DNA of 64,000 nt from Phallusia mammillata (lineage: Eukaryota; Chordata; Ascidiacea; Phlebobranchia; Ascidiidae). Below, in pieces: positions 40,901 to 54,300 of the stretch. Position 1 is the first letter of the stretch; each line of letters opens with the position of its first letter. Where the stretch lies: contig QLIY01000257.1 in assembly GCA_003260075.1 (NCBI GenBank), positions 62,001 through 126,000 of the forward strand, given 5' to 3'. The position numbers were made by a program, and so were the translations under genes. The notes below the pieces were generated by a model. The model worked only from the letters and a program-made list of their open reading frames with translations. It was not told the origin of the DNA and did no database searches.

Positions 40901-43900
40901 TGACATTGTGTCGGGGATAGTGAATTATGTTCACACGGGAGAAAGTGAGATCAATGAAGATCAGTTTAATTTTGTGCTTACGGATGGTTCAAACTCGGTA
41001 AGTTGCATAAACAGTTTTTTTTCTTTATTCGACGTTATTTTTGGAGTCAAATAAACACATTGCTCATCGTATTGCGGACTACGCTAATGTTTTAAATTAT
41101 GCTAAAAATGTTTTTGTACGAGTAGATTATTTTTTGTAAAAGTTTGCTATAAGCGCGTCATTATTGACGAATTGTTCGTTACTGTTAACTCGTATCAGCA
41201 CGGATCATCCAGTGTTAACAGTCAACTTTCATAAAACTTAGCCCTCTGTTTCTAAGTCTAAGTGTTTTTGCCTGAAAAGTGTTGTTGTCTACTCTTTAAA
41301 ACGAGCGATATGTTGTAAGGAAGATATGTATTTTTTACGTTGCAAGCAACGTTCAACTTTTAGTAGCATAGCATTTACGATATCGTATATTATACATCAA
41401 AAGAGGGAAGAGGATACATTGTTGTTAACAATTATTAAACGCTATTCCAATGCACATTACACAAATATCTGACAACTCAATCAATGCATTTCAGTTTTCC
41501 TAATGGCAACTTTTTTGTTAATTTCAATGAACAAGTATAACACACATGTCTGGGGGGGGGGAACTTTTGGCAACTTTTTTGTTAATTTCAATGAACAAGT
41601 ATAACACACATGTCTGTTGTGTCACAAAATTAACATAAGGTTAAGCTGATGGTGTAGTATAGCTGAATTGGGATGTTTCATACATTTACCCATTTTTAAT
41701 ATCCTTAAAAAATATATTAAAACGCATGACTTATCCTCTTAAAAACACATGACAGACCTATGACTTGCTACACTACAGTTCTGAATTAGCAAACGCAGAG
41801 AAATAACCTTATGGTGTTAGTGTCTACAGTTAATTAAATTATTTCGTGTAATGTAACAAAATGACCAAAAATTTGCCTCTACTGTTTACTTGATTCAGTT
41901 TCGATCTTATACTAACTGACTAAGCTGCTTTTACTGCATAGGAATTGGTGAATGTATGTGAGTGAAACAGATCTACGTTGTTTGGATGGCAAGATAAAAT
42001 ATAATTTTGTGATAACTTCTACAAATCAAATCACACTGCACCGTGGGGGGGGGGAAATTGGTGAATGTATGTGAGTGAAACAGATCTACGTTGTTTGGAT
42101 AGCAAGATAAATATAATTTTGTGATAACTTCTACAAATCAAATCACACTGCACCGTAACCAAACAAACTTTCCTTTTGTGCACTATCCCATCCACTGTGA
42201 GCAGAAGACGATTGTTTGCAAATAATCCCACTTGCGCATGTAAACAAAGCGACTTTTGACCGCGTGAAAAACCGTCTACCTTCCCAGCAAATCGGCTTGC
42301 GAAAAAATGCCGGCAGCGTAGTGACTGGATTGTGTGAGGTGAAGTGAGATGGGAGGCAGTGAGGCGGTCATTGGGGCTGTGCGGTTTACCTTCTAGTGCC
42401 AGTTATTGTTTTCGAGTGCTCGTAGCCTCAGTTTAGCTTGCTGAGTTGTAAAACTGTTTGATGATGTTTCCTTCTTGATAAGGAAGTTTAGTAAAGTTGA
42501 ATATGAAAAAATATGTCAGTAAGCAAAGTTTATTTTGCAATCTGGAACTCGGATCGTAGCTTTTGTGGTAACCATAAACACCTAATAGAAGGATTTCATT
42601 AGTTTTGTAGTGATCGCACTAATATGTATATTTATCGAAAAAAGTGCTAGAAAAGTTTTTTTTAGTGTTAGAGAAAACTGTCATAGCATCGCACAGATCT
42701 GATCACATGACAAGCCAGGTGGTATTAAAACTCAGAATGTAATTTGAAACGAGGTCAAGAACCTTGGGAATTCTCGCAAAGTTAATTATGTGGTCAGGCA
42801 TGTCACGGTAACTTCACTTAACGCCATCAAACCGCCATAGTCGAATTGTGTGGAAGTCTACTCCTATTAATTTTGCAAATGCGTTCTTTGTAAAAGGCCA
42901 GTTTGTGATGTTTGATGAGCATTGTTGTACAATACTGACCTGTGTCCGCGATTTGTTTGCTTTTGCTTGTCTGTCCAACACACATTGTAGCATTGTCGCA
43001 AATCGCGTTGTGAGCTAGACATCGAATTTCCGGCGCAGCAACATGCTTCACCTCGTATTTTATTAGCAAATCCTTATCTCCGTTCACATCGATTACACTC
43101 AGTTGCTCTTATTCACATAATTTGCCAATTTTCCTCGTCCACTTTGCTGAAATTGTCCCCACGAATTATTCTGTAGTGCCTCTACTTTGTGCACTGTGAG
43201 TTTCGTTTATGTTTGTCGCCCGTGCAACAATTGCTAAGGGCATGTAAACTATAAACAACCAAACCAACGCTTAGGCTTTCTTTACTATTTATCTGGAATA
43301 TAGATCAAAAATATTCCAAATAAGAATTTGTTTAACACCATAAAAAATGTTATCGTTAAATGCCTACAAAACGAGCCTACTTCTTGGTTGATGCTTTGGT
43401 GGTATTTTTTACTACGGATGTCAACTTGCACACGTCATTCCACTGGTTTGGATATGCCAACAATATTGCAATTACGACGTTCCCCGCTGAGTATAAAGTA
43501 TGCACACGTGCCAATTTCATCACGTTGGCAACATTTCGCATTTAAGCATTGTAGAACTTACCATAGCCTCCAAATCACTGGCTACAAGCAGATTTCATCG
43601 TAAATTTCAGAACAAGTTAAACCCCAAATGGGTCAACAAACAATGTAGGCCGCCCTGTCATTTAGACCAGACCCTGTAATATTGTCCCTGGCCGATGATC
43701 AAGCGAAGCTCTTGGCATGTTTGTTGTTGTTCGGTCTCCGAATGTTTTTTCTTGCGAGGAAGATGACGGGTGTAACGGCAGTGGATGAGCGGCTTACAAT
43801 CGCCAGGTCCAACCTCGTGCTTTTAAAAGGGAAATTTCGCAAACCCTTAGTTGTTTTTATGGCCGCTTGCTTAAAAGAAAAACTGTCGATGTGGCATTTA

Positions 43901-46900
43901 AATTGAATTTAAAGGACATCTTTTTTCAGTCGGCATGACATATCCTTGCATCAAGGTGTTAAAACTTGAAACACTCAAAGCTTGCTGCAAATTTTAGCAA
44001 AAAATTCGAACAATATTTTCTATGTCGTAAAAACATTTCTAAAGTCAATTACGGAGATGGATAGAATCGACAGATGACCACCCAAGTCGTCGCCCTGGTT
44101 GTAACTTTCATGCAGCCCCAAACCAGATAAGCGTGCTAGGCTAGGCCTCACAAATACGGATTTAATTAAGGCCGAGAAAATGTTGCTGCTCGGTTAATCG
44201 CACCGCCAGGCAGCTTTGCGACTACGTTGATAACAGTAACTTGACTTGCTGCGTTTCGTCAAGTGGAAAGACATCCGAAAGTGTCACTTGGCCGAACAAC
44301 ATGCTAATGACCACTCAGCTAATGGCCGCTGTTAACATCTCAGTGACACTTTTAACTGTGTATGTCATCAAACTTGGGTCATAGTCGTTTTGACGTTGTG
44401 GGCAGTGATTCAAAAATATGACCTTTCCTAAAAATAATGTCGTAATAGCGATAAACTGCATTTTAAAAGCATATATTTAAAATTGTGCAAATGCAATAAA
44501 ATTTGGTTCAGTTGTTGTATACGGTTAATTAGTGGTAGCGAAACGACGCATACATGTGAGGTATTGATAGATTGATAGAAAAGACGTTTTACAAAACTGT
44601 CTTCTCTGTTTGCAATGTATCTGAAGGCTTGGAAAATTTATTTATTGTGCTGGTTGTCTTCAAAAGACGTTTGTGGTGTGTGATAACGGTGTTTGAGTTT
44701 GTGGGGAACGTCCTTGTTTCACTCTGCTTCTATTTGCAGACCTCTCTTTCAGTAGGTCAGTTTGATTTTTGTGAAGATATGATATGAGTAGGACAATAGC
44801 AGGAAGGTAGAGCAAGGCGCTCCGAAACAATTTAACGGCAAACGTGAGTTTAAATAGTCATGAATTAATGCGACTTGTGAAGGGATAGGACAAAGATCAT
44901 GTCTGGGATGTGGAAACACATTTACTTTTTGCTGGTGAGTTTCAGAAATACGCATATTTATTTTGATTACGCCATATTCATGCAATACTACTGCTTTCGA
45001 CCGTAAATATAACTTAAGTAAAGTCTTGTGGATGCAAAAGTGAGAAAAATTAAAAGAAAAAGGTTCCTTTATTCAATTTTTGGCAAATACAAATTGATTG
45101 AAAATAAATTATTGTACACAAAAAGCCGAAATTTGAAACCAATGTTTGATTTTTCGCACAAGTGTTAGTGTGACTTGTTTTACCTTAATGTTCCCATAGT
45201 TGTGTACAATTTGTAGTTATTCTACTTCGCGTTGACCTCGTCTTTTGTTAAGTATGTGTGTTGTGTAAATGTCAGCAAACGATGAATTCCTACCGCAGTA
45301 TTCTTTCCTGTCCTTCCCTAACAATGGAATTATTGTCAGGATAAAAGTCAACTGTGGCTTTCCAACAAAATTTACTGGCAAATTAAACTGAATGTATCTG
45401 AACGTATTATGTTGTACCGTTTGTCACGTCAAGATCGTTTACAATTTAAGCCAGAATACTTGGAATATCTGTGGTATAATGGTTGATTTTAGACGCCCAC
45501 GCAAATAGTCATATCTGAAGTCTTTCATGTAAGATATCCTATGAACTACCATAGACAGGTGTTGCATATCCAAATGTAACGCCTCATGTTCCATATCAAC
45601 TGTTTGTGGTTTTTCAATTTAGCACGGGTCGACAAATAAGTTATAACTTTGTAAACGCCTCTTGTATTTTTGGCCTACAAAGTTCGCGGGACTAATTTGT
45701 GTTTGATGTATGTGCAGATCATGCAGAGCTTCTACATCACTGTTATTCCTGTCGACAATTCACTTCCTGTGTTGGTAAATCTTGGAATTCGGGTTCAGGA
45801 GGGTGTGAGAAAGACTGTTACTTCCTACGAACTCCGGGCCGAGGACCAGGACACAGCGGTGAGTAAAACTTTCTTGCATTCTCTTTTAGCTATTTCTATT
45901 TTGTGAAAAAAATGTAAATCACTCATTTTTTTCCTTTTTATTGAAATAGGCGACATTTGGAATTTTTTGGGGCAAGCTTCTTAACTGATAGTTTTGAATA
46001 AAAGTACATTCCTTCGAATTTTAAAGCAACTGGTTTGAAATGGTGTTGAGAATAGTAGGTAATGAGGCGATCACTGGCTTGGCACACCATGTAAGATTAG
46101 AAGTTACTAGTGGTGAAGGGTGAAGAGGAGGGGACCATCCTAACCAACCTTTCTTTGTGTAAACAACAACGATATCACCGAAGCCATTTGTCTGTCTGCG
46201 GGTTTGTCACACTCTGATGCCAGTGAATGCCAAACTTTGACTTTGTGTCGAGACTAATCAGCCGCTCAAATGTTTAATGTGAAAAAAGGTTGCCTAGAAT
46301 GGTAAAACTTTACATTGCGAAAGAACTTTGTTATCGACATCTCGTAGCTCCGTGTGATCAACTTGTTAATTACCGGTTAGGGATCTGGAGTCATTCACTA
46401 ATCTTTTTCGCTCTTTGCAAAACAAACAAACTCGCTTTTCCCCACATTCGGCGACATGAGACACAACCGACAGTTCAGCCAAACCCACATTGCCCCGTAA
46501 GCTTCGTTTCGCATCGTTGAACGTGTGTCCTGTGTAAACGAGAAACAAAATCTTTCAGCGCCCTTTCATCTCCTTACCACGGTGCCATCGCTTGGCTGGT
46601 ATTACGTAATCCGACTGCCTTTTGCAGCAGTACATTGAACCACACTGGCTTATTCGTCAACAAGCGACTTATGTTTGTGCGTAATTTGCTTCCGTTGCTT
46701 TGCAGAGCGAATCGATAACCTTTAAAATCGTCGTACCGCCCCAAAACGGCGCCATAGAACGAACTACCAACGGCCGACAATACGTACCTGTGACCACGTT
46801 TACAATGGAAGATTTGTACGAAAGCAGGATTAGCTACAATCATGACGGAACCAACTCCGTTACTGATAGGTGTGTACTTTTTTTCTTATTAATCTTCCGT

Positions 46901-48276
46901 ACCTTTTTGTCAAATAATTCTTGTTTTTTTGTTATTGTAATACTTATTCTGTACATTTGATAGATTTACATTCACTGTGAGTGATGGAACGAACGAGGAA
47001 TTTCAAATATCTGAAGAGGAAAGTCTGATAACAACAACTCAACCTCAGGTACATCCACTTTTTCACTAAATTGGACTTAAAATTTCTCAGATAACATTAC
47101 AAACATGTTCCTCAGACGTTTTTCGTCAAAGTCGTCCCAGTTGACGATGGCACACCACGTCTTATAACCAACGTTGGCTTGAGACACCTAGAGTACATGG
47201 ATAATAAGGTAACAATTTGTTCTATTAACTGCACTGATGCGTGTCTTGATTTGATTAAAACATTTGCACAGTTGATTTAAATGCGTGTTTGTCTGCAGAT
47301 GATGAATCCCATAACAAAAAATGCATTACTTACTGAAGATCCAGACACGCCTCCTGACCTCATCACTTACGCTCTGACGTCAGAGCCACGTCATGGTCAT
47401 CTCGAGTCGAATTTAAACAGTGGACACAGTATCAGGTCATTTACACAAGGTAAGCTCTAACCAACATCAAAAAGAAAAATTGAAAAATAACAACTGTGTT
47501 TGTTTTGTCCGTAGTCGCCAAAATGACTGAAGCGTTAACTTTTCAATTATGTTCATATTTCGTACAATAACAAAAACTCTAAATCAACTGAAAATGCTAA
47601 TATATATATTTCAAGCAACTCATGCCCTTCTATTTTTCTATATTCAGCTGATATTAACATGGGTTTAATTCGTTACGTTCTGAACGAGCTTCCGGATGAT
47701 GAAACACGGGACTCGTTTATGTTCAATGTTCGCGATTCGCTCCCAAACGTTGTCACTGGAAACACGTTTAACATCAGATGGAGCGTAATTTCGTTCGACA
47801 AAGACAACTACACTGTAAGTGCTGTGCTACATAGAAAATGACCAGCCTATACCACTAGATATTTGACCAGAGTTTCACCAGATAAGCGTGGTATCTGCAC
47901 CCAAATCTGCATGCAAAACTAATTCAAGTGAAAAATATTGGTCAAGAACCGTGAACTGTCTATTAATTAAACTAAATACAGGTTAACGCAATGTTCGTCT
48001 CGATTTAGGCAAGAAGGAAGCATATTTTATACATGACCCCACACTGTTTCATGTGTACAAGTTTTGCTGATGTCTTATATTTCCAAGTTAATAACTTTTT
48101 TAATCTGGATTTAGTTATCTGTAGTGGTAGTAAAGTATTAAAAGGTCACGACACACGACAGAGATCTTCTAACACTTTTCATCGCCACAAATCGATTTTT
48201 GAAGGGCTTGGACACTTGCTGCCTGAATGCACACTCAAGTACCCGGTCGTTCTTTAGGCGCAAGCCAATTCTGTTT

Positions 48277-48336
<60 letters not shown>

Positions 48337-51300
48337 AACTAGCGCCTATTGTCAGTGAAGTTTGATCCATAGAGGCGCCATATTAACGTAAACTACCTAT
48401 TCAAGACAGTTTTGGGTGATTGTTCGAGCGAGTCGGTTTTGTGTCGACAATCGACATCAAGCATCCTTGATAGAAATTTTGGGTCGGCTGACATGAAGTT
48501 GTCTTTATTCGTAGCGCTGTATCTTCACACAATATCAGTCGAGAAACTACATGACCTCAAATGTTACAACTATGTTTTTTTTTCGTTTTTTTGTGTTTTA
48601 TAGGAATGTAAACTTCTGTTTATGTCATAGAAGTGAATTCCCTAAACAGTTTAACAACCTATTCTGTATATAATCCGATTGTGTGAAAATAAAACATGAA
48701 ATTGCTTAACATTCAGTGTACATAGAAACTAAAACTATACAGGCATTTTCGAATATCTTTACTTTATGTCACTTGTGTTTGGTGTACAATGAATGATATA
48801 TGATTTAGGTGAACGAGGAGGCTGGGCGTGTTGACATCACTGTACGCCGAAGAGGAAACCTAAACGAATACGCCATTGTTCTTTGTCGAACCGAACACGG
48901 ATCAGCTACGTCATCGACTGACGGACGGCCACAAACGGGCGCTGTGGATTACTTGGAGCATGCAGCCCAGGTTAGTTGATCGTCGATAGAAATCCGGTTT
49001 AAACAGTGAGCATGGCGCGAAATTGGACTATAGGTTGTTGTTACGAGACTACTGGTTTAGGTGTCATTAGAGAATTGTACCTTGACCTCGAACAGGGTTG
49101 GTGTTACGGCTTAGTAAATTATAGTACGCCAGGACCATTAAAGGCGTCATACCAAATCTGCATGAACGCTTTAGGGCTGATCCCAGTTATAAATATATGT
49201 TCATCTTAACGGCTTGGTAAATGATAAATTTCGTACAACAGGTCCAGTTTGACGAGCAAGCCACCGAGAAAGTTTGCTCGATTCAAATCAACGATGATGA
49301 AACTTTTGAAGGATTGGAAAGTTTCACAGTCGAACTGACAATTCCTGCTTACTCGCTGTTAGGTTGGTTACTCCCCAATATTTTACTAGTAAATAATTAG
49401 CTTTTTCTAACTGCCGGCATCTTTACACAGGTAACATCACAAGAACCACAGTGTACATTAACGACGACCATGACATGCCAACTTTGCAATTCGTCGAAAC
49501 TCAATACACTGTAGAGGAAAGAGACACGACTGTGTTTATTCCTATTAAGCGAACAGGTTGGTACTAGGGATGGGCCGAGCCGAACCAGAACCCGAGTACT
49601 CGGTACCGAGCATCGCTGTTTTCAATGCTCGGTGCTCGGCCGAGCAGTTGCACAAACTGACCCGAGCGTTAAATTTGCATATTCATACCCTGCTAACATA
49701 CGAAACTAGTGTTCTGAAGGGTGTCTATGAACAAAACGAATGATTTTTTAAATGTATTAGATAGTGGAAAACGCGTACTTCAGGGCATGTACAGCTTAAT
49801 AAAACACCGCTGGTGACGTAAAGAGACCTTGTAGAGCTGAAACGTAGAAAGGGGATTTTTTGTGACGTCATAATGCACCGAGCGTGCTCGGCCGAGCACC
49901 GAGCATTAGAGTGAGATGTTCGGTGCTCGACCAAACAGAACATTTGCAGTTTTGGCACATCCCTAGTTGGTACTATTTATTTTGACGAAGAACCTCAAAA
50001 ACGTGTATTTGTGATATTATGCTTTGTTGTGTATACTTTGATTGCCTCAGTTGTGTACGGTATTTCGAGGTAAACATATGTAACTAGCATCCCTGATTTG
50101 TGGCCTAATAACTAAATGATCACATTAAAATTGCAAATTAATTGATTTAAACATTTGTTTTTAGCCTGTAAAGTGTGCCGAAACATATTTAGTGTGTTAG
50201 TGTGCCAAAAACTGAAAAAGTTAGCCCACCACTCTAGCTTCTAGCTTGTTTGTAAAACCTAAGCCAGACAGTTGCATATTGCTTAATTCGTTCTGTCATC
50301 TTAGGTGATATCGAAAAGGCATTGTCTGTAATCTGTTACACGGAATCCAAAACTGCCACTGGTTCGCTGCTGGATCGAATACAATCTGGTTCCGACTACA
50401 AAAGTCGTGGAAGACATTCCGGGGAAAGCATCATCACCTTTGCTCCAGGTAAACCTAATACCTTTCCATCTCGCATGTTTATGGATTACTATAGGTTAAC
50501 GTTGGAATTTATTCGACTGTTTGTCGGATACACAAACATTTTTAATTACCGGTTGATCTGTAATTTATTCACTCGTATTCTTTTTCTTTAGGCGTTTCAT
50601 CGACTACTTGTGACGTGAAAATCATCGACGATAGTTTGTTCGAAGATTCAGAGGAATTTATCGTGTATATTGTTGATGCTTCATCCGGATCAAAAATTGG
50701 GCAATTTTCCGAAGTAAGCCAAAAATTATTGCAATACATATATGTATACATATATGAACTTATAAGTTCTTCATTCACTCGGGATAAAAACGTTTGAAAT
50801 TCAGTAAATTCGAAAGCGTTTGAAATTCAGTAGCAAAAACTTGGTCTTTTCCGTGTGTAACGGCTCAATGTTTATATTTAATGTAATTGATTTTCAGGCA
50901 ACAGTTACAATCACTGGCCCTAACGATGCCCCAACTGTTTTTCTCACTGATCATCAATTGGTCTTCAGTGAAAGTGCTGGCACCATTGATATTCCGGTAA
51001 ATTTTGTGTTGTTAGGTGTTTTTTTGCTTGTAGTTTATCAGTTATGAGCAGGTCAATATTTTTAGTCTTTTACATGGTAGTCGTTAATGGATTTACTGAT
51101 GTAAGTGCGGATTTTTAACCTTAAAATATGATGCTTTTTATTTCAGTTGAGTAAACCTATGTAAAATAGTTTAGTATTTTCAAAAAAAAATCGCCATTCT
51201 TAATTATCGAATCTTCATTCCTTTTGACAGATTCGTCGCAGTGGTTCGGATCTGTCACAGCCCACAGATGTTTGGTGTTCGACAAAACAAAACGACCCCA

Positions 51301-54300
51301 TTTCAGCACTTGCAGGTGAAGATTTCGTGCCAACTTCAACGAAACTTACTTTCCGTGAAGATGAAACTGCAAAGGTACCTCTTTTAATGTCTCATTTTTA
51401 AATTAGATTTTGGTTTGATTTTGGTGTAAATTCAAAAAATGACTGCAAACTGTATGCTTAAATGCATCTTTTCCTTGTCAACTTTTAGATTTGTTCGCTG
51501 ACACTCCTGGATGATTCGCAATCTCCAACTGTGGAAGGAAACGAATCATTTATTGTTTATCTCAATTCGGTGCAGAAAGGTCGACTTGTTTCGCCATCCG
51601 AGGCTCTCATAATTATCAACGATACTTCGGATGATGGTAAAAATCATTTGTAGTTGCTTGCTCACAACCAATTCAAAATTTTGTCAAAAGCATAATGGTG
51701 GTTTTTATATGTTTTAGTTCCAAAGTTTGAGTTTGTGGATTCAAGCGTGACTGTAGAAGAGAGTGAAGGCGTTGTTTCTCTTCCCATATTGCGCTCTGGC
51801 GACACTAGCGGAGAAGCGTCGGTAATTTGCTTCACTCGACAAGACACAGCAGTCGTTGAAGAAGATTTCACCGAACGTTCGTTCACTGAGACTTCGCGCT
51901 TAGTATTTGTTGCTGGACAAACGGTAAGTTTTTGCTGTAGATTTCATTGCAAATTTATAATTATTATCCTAGCCCTGGTACTTCTGTTTGTATGTGTTTA
52001 CAAAATTGTATTTGCATGTATTGCAACCCGAGTAAGCAATGCATCTATGGTCGAAATGATTGTAACCGGACTTTTTTACCCACAAAAGCAATAAAAGTTG
52101 ATGACCTTTAATAGCGTAGTGTGAACAAACAGTCAGTATATGTCATTTGTGTGATTTCGCAGCTTGGTCATTGCAACGTGTCAATTGTGGATGACGCGAT
52201 ATACGAAGCAAGCGAGGGATTCAGCGTGAAACTGTCGAATGCGATGAGTAACGAATGGTACGGAGCACAAGTGGGTGAAAACGATGAAGTTCACGTCACC
52301 ATCACGAATCACGAAGATGGTGAGTTTTGTGTAAAATTGTTTTAATGTACATGTAAATCTTATGGTAAATTGATTCTGGAAATCACCCAATTTCTATTGC
52401 AATTCTCGATTTTCACCTCTATATACCACAAGTTCTGAAACGTGTATTTCTAGGTTAAATTTTTTTAGCTTTCTTATTTGAGACAGATTATTTTGCGATA
52501 ACGTTAGTGTCTTATTCAAGTGAAATGAAAAAGTTTTTGTTACAGTAGATTGGGGCATATAGGTTAAATGTTTCGGCACTTTATTTTACAAAAGTTACTA
52601 TGACAAAGATTTCAACACAGATGTACATTTTAAGGAATAAAAACATCTTTTGAGCATTTGGTCTCCTAACTACCACTACAGCCTCTTTATCTCCGAACAA
52701 CAATAAAATAATGATTCTGCTCCAGTCACCCTTAACCACACAATATGACTAAATGAAATTTGGTTGAGTATCTGGGGAAATAATTTCAGCGCATTCGTGC
52801 TATCTAGTTATCTCATGTTTGCATGACAGCCCCTACGCTGGAGTTTGAACGCGTGGAATACTCGATCCGTGAACCCAACTCAAATGACGACACCCGACTT
52901 CTCACTGTGCGGGTTGTAAGGACTGGTGACGTCAGTGAAGTTAGCAAGGTGGGTTCATAAAACACGTCTTAACCACCACAAAATAAATGTAAAACTAAAT
53001 GCACAAAATAAAAGAAGAGAGATACACAAGATTAAAAGTCATGATAAAATTGTAACCTTTGTAAGCACATTAAGTTTATTCCAAAAGGTTTTTTCACTTG
53101 TGTGAGCAATTTCGTGGGTTAACATTTATCTTTTTTTCTGTAGGTTCGTTGCAGCACCAGAGACGGTTCAGCGAAATCGGGATTAGATTATGAACCAAAA
53201 AGCAGGTTGCTGAGGTTTTTACCTGGACAAAAAAGCGTCATATTTAAGGTAAACTTTCTAATCGAATATTATAATATCACGTATAGGAAGCGACCATCAA
53301 TTTTTTCCCTATTACAAAAAATGGTATCAGGTTATAATATAGTATACAAAAGGTTTACTATGAAGAATATGTGATATTTGATTTGCAGGTAAACATTTTG
53401 TCGAACGAGGATACGGAATGGCATGAGACTTTCCTCATCAAACTTGGACCGAACGATCCAGTAAATGCGGTGATCGGTGAAAAATCTCAAACCACAGTCA
53501 CGATTCTCGACAAAGACGCAGCAGGAAGTCTTGTTCTCCCATCAACACCAATAGTGGTAGGATTTGAATTTTTAAAGAAATGATCGAATTTCAACGCAAC
53601 TGGCGGATAAATTTAATAAACCAAAATAAATTACTTTTAAATTACAATTAATGACATGTTCCAAACTGACTTTTTTCTGTTTGGTCCAAACTTTTTTTAT
53701 TGCGGGAAAAACTGAATGTGGTTTTACTCTAGGTTTCGCTGCTTCATTACGATGACGTGGCAACAGGAATGAAAAGTGCACCCTCCCCAGGTTATCCACT
53801 CATATGTGTCACCCCGTGTGACCCTAAATATCCAAACTACGTCGACACACGAAGTTTATGTGAAGAGGCTGCGATTAACGCATCTGCTATTAAATTCAAA
53901 TGGCAGGTTCGAAATGTTTCCACATAATAAGCATTGTTTCCAAGTGAGACATCTGTGTCCAATTTTAAACTTCCTGTGTACGTAGGTTGCTGTACCAACG
54001 GAAGAGGCAAATGGAATACCACCGTTTGAGACAATTACTCACAACACTCCATTCACAAGTGTTGACACCAAAGTGCTGGACAGCATTTACTTTGGAAGAA
54101 GGTAAACCCCCCGAAAACCACACTATGTCTGCAGTTTTTGTCATCCAATTTTTGATCCAAAACTTCTGTACTGTAGAGTCTGTGTCTTCTGTGATTTATT
54201 ATTTGGTGGTAAACTGTTTGCTAAAATGCTAAATGCGTCGCATGAAACTAAAAATCTGATATATTGATAGAAGTCAAAATGAATCTTAAATCTTACTTTT

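Larger units (their letters stand above)
40998..45717 (+). other. FRAS1 intron 46 (4.7 kb), no gene seen
   Basis: The second-longest intron of the gene, within the CSPG region. No exon on either strand could be recognised, and the open frames are short. It contains two homopolymer-linked direct duplications. It is a candidate regulatory intron by size only. Confidence 0.65.
31516..47814 (+). other. FRAS1: FRAS1 exons 24-52: CSPG/NG2 repeat region
   Basis: Exons: 31516-31683, 32451-32659, 32752-32896, 33013-33159, 33413-33570, 33643-33859, 34530-34750, 35029-35244, 36157-36323, 36580-36731, 36993-37103, 37172-37312, 37432-37547, 38019-38181, 38344-38479, 38672-38853, 38918-39161, 39495-39562, 39619-39753, 40046-40346, 40415-40552, 40638-40772, 40873-40997, 45718-45858, 46706-46869, 46964-47048, 47116-47208, 47299-47449, 47648-47814 (about residues 1053-2584). 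The repeated signature is a D-D-P/T box, then I..PP.HG, then FTQ.D, then a Y.HDGS and a SDG.. strand (for example ERTTNGRQYVPVTTFTMEDL, then YNHDGTNS and TFTVSDGTN). Vertebrate FRAS1 has twelve such repeats and the length here agrees. Exon 29 carries an acidic insert (DEEGDDDE) not seen in vertebrate FRAS1. These cadherin-like repeats mediate matrix assembly. Confidence 0.92.
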
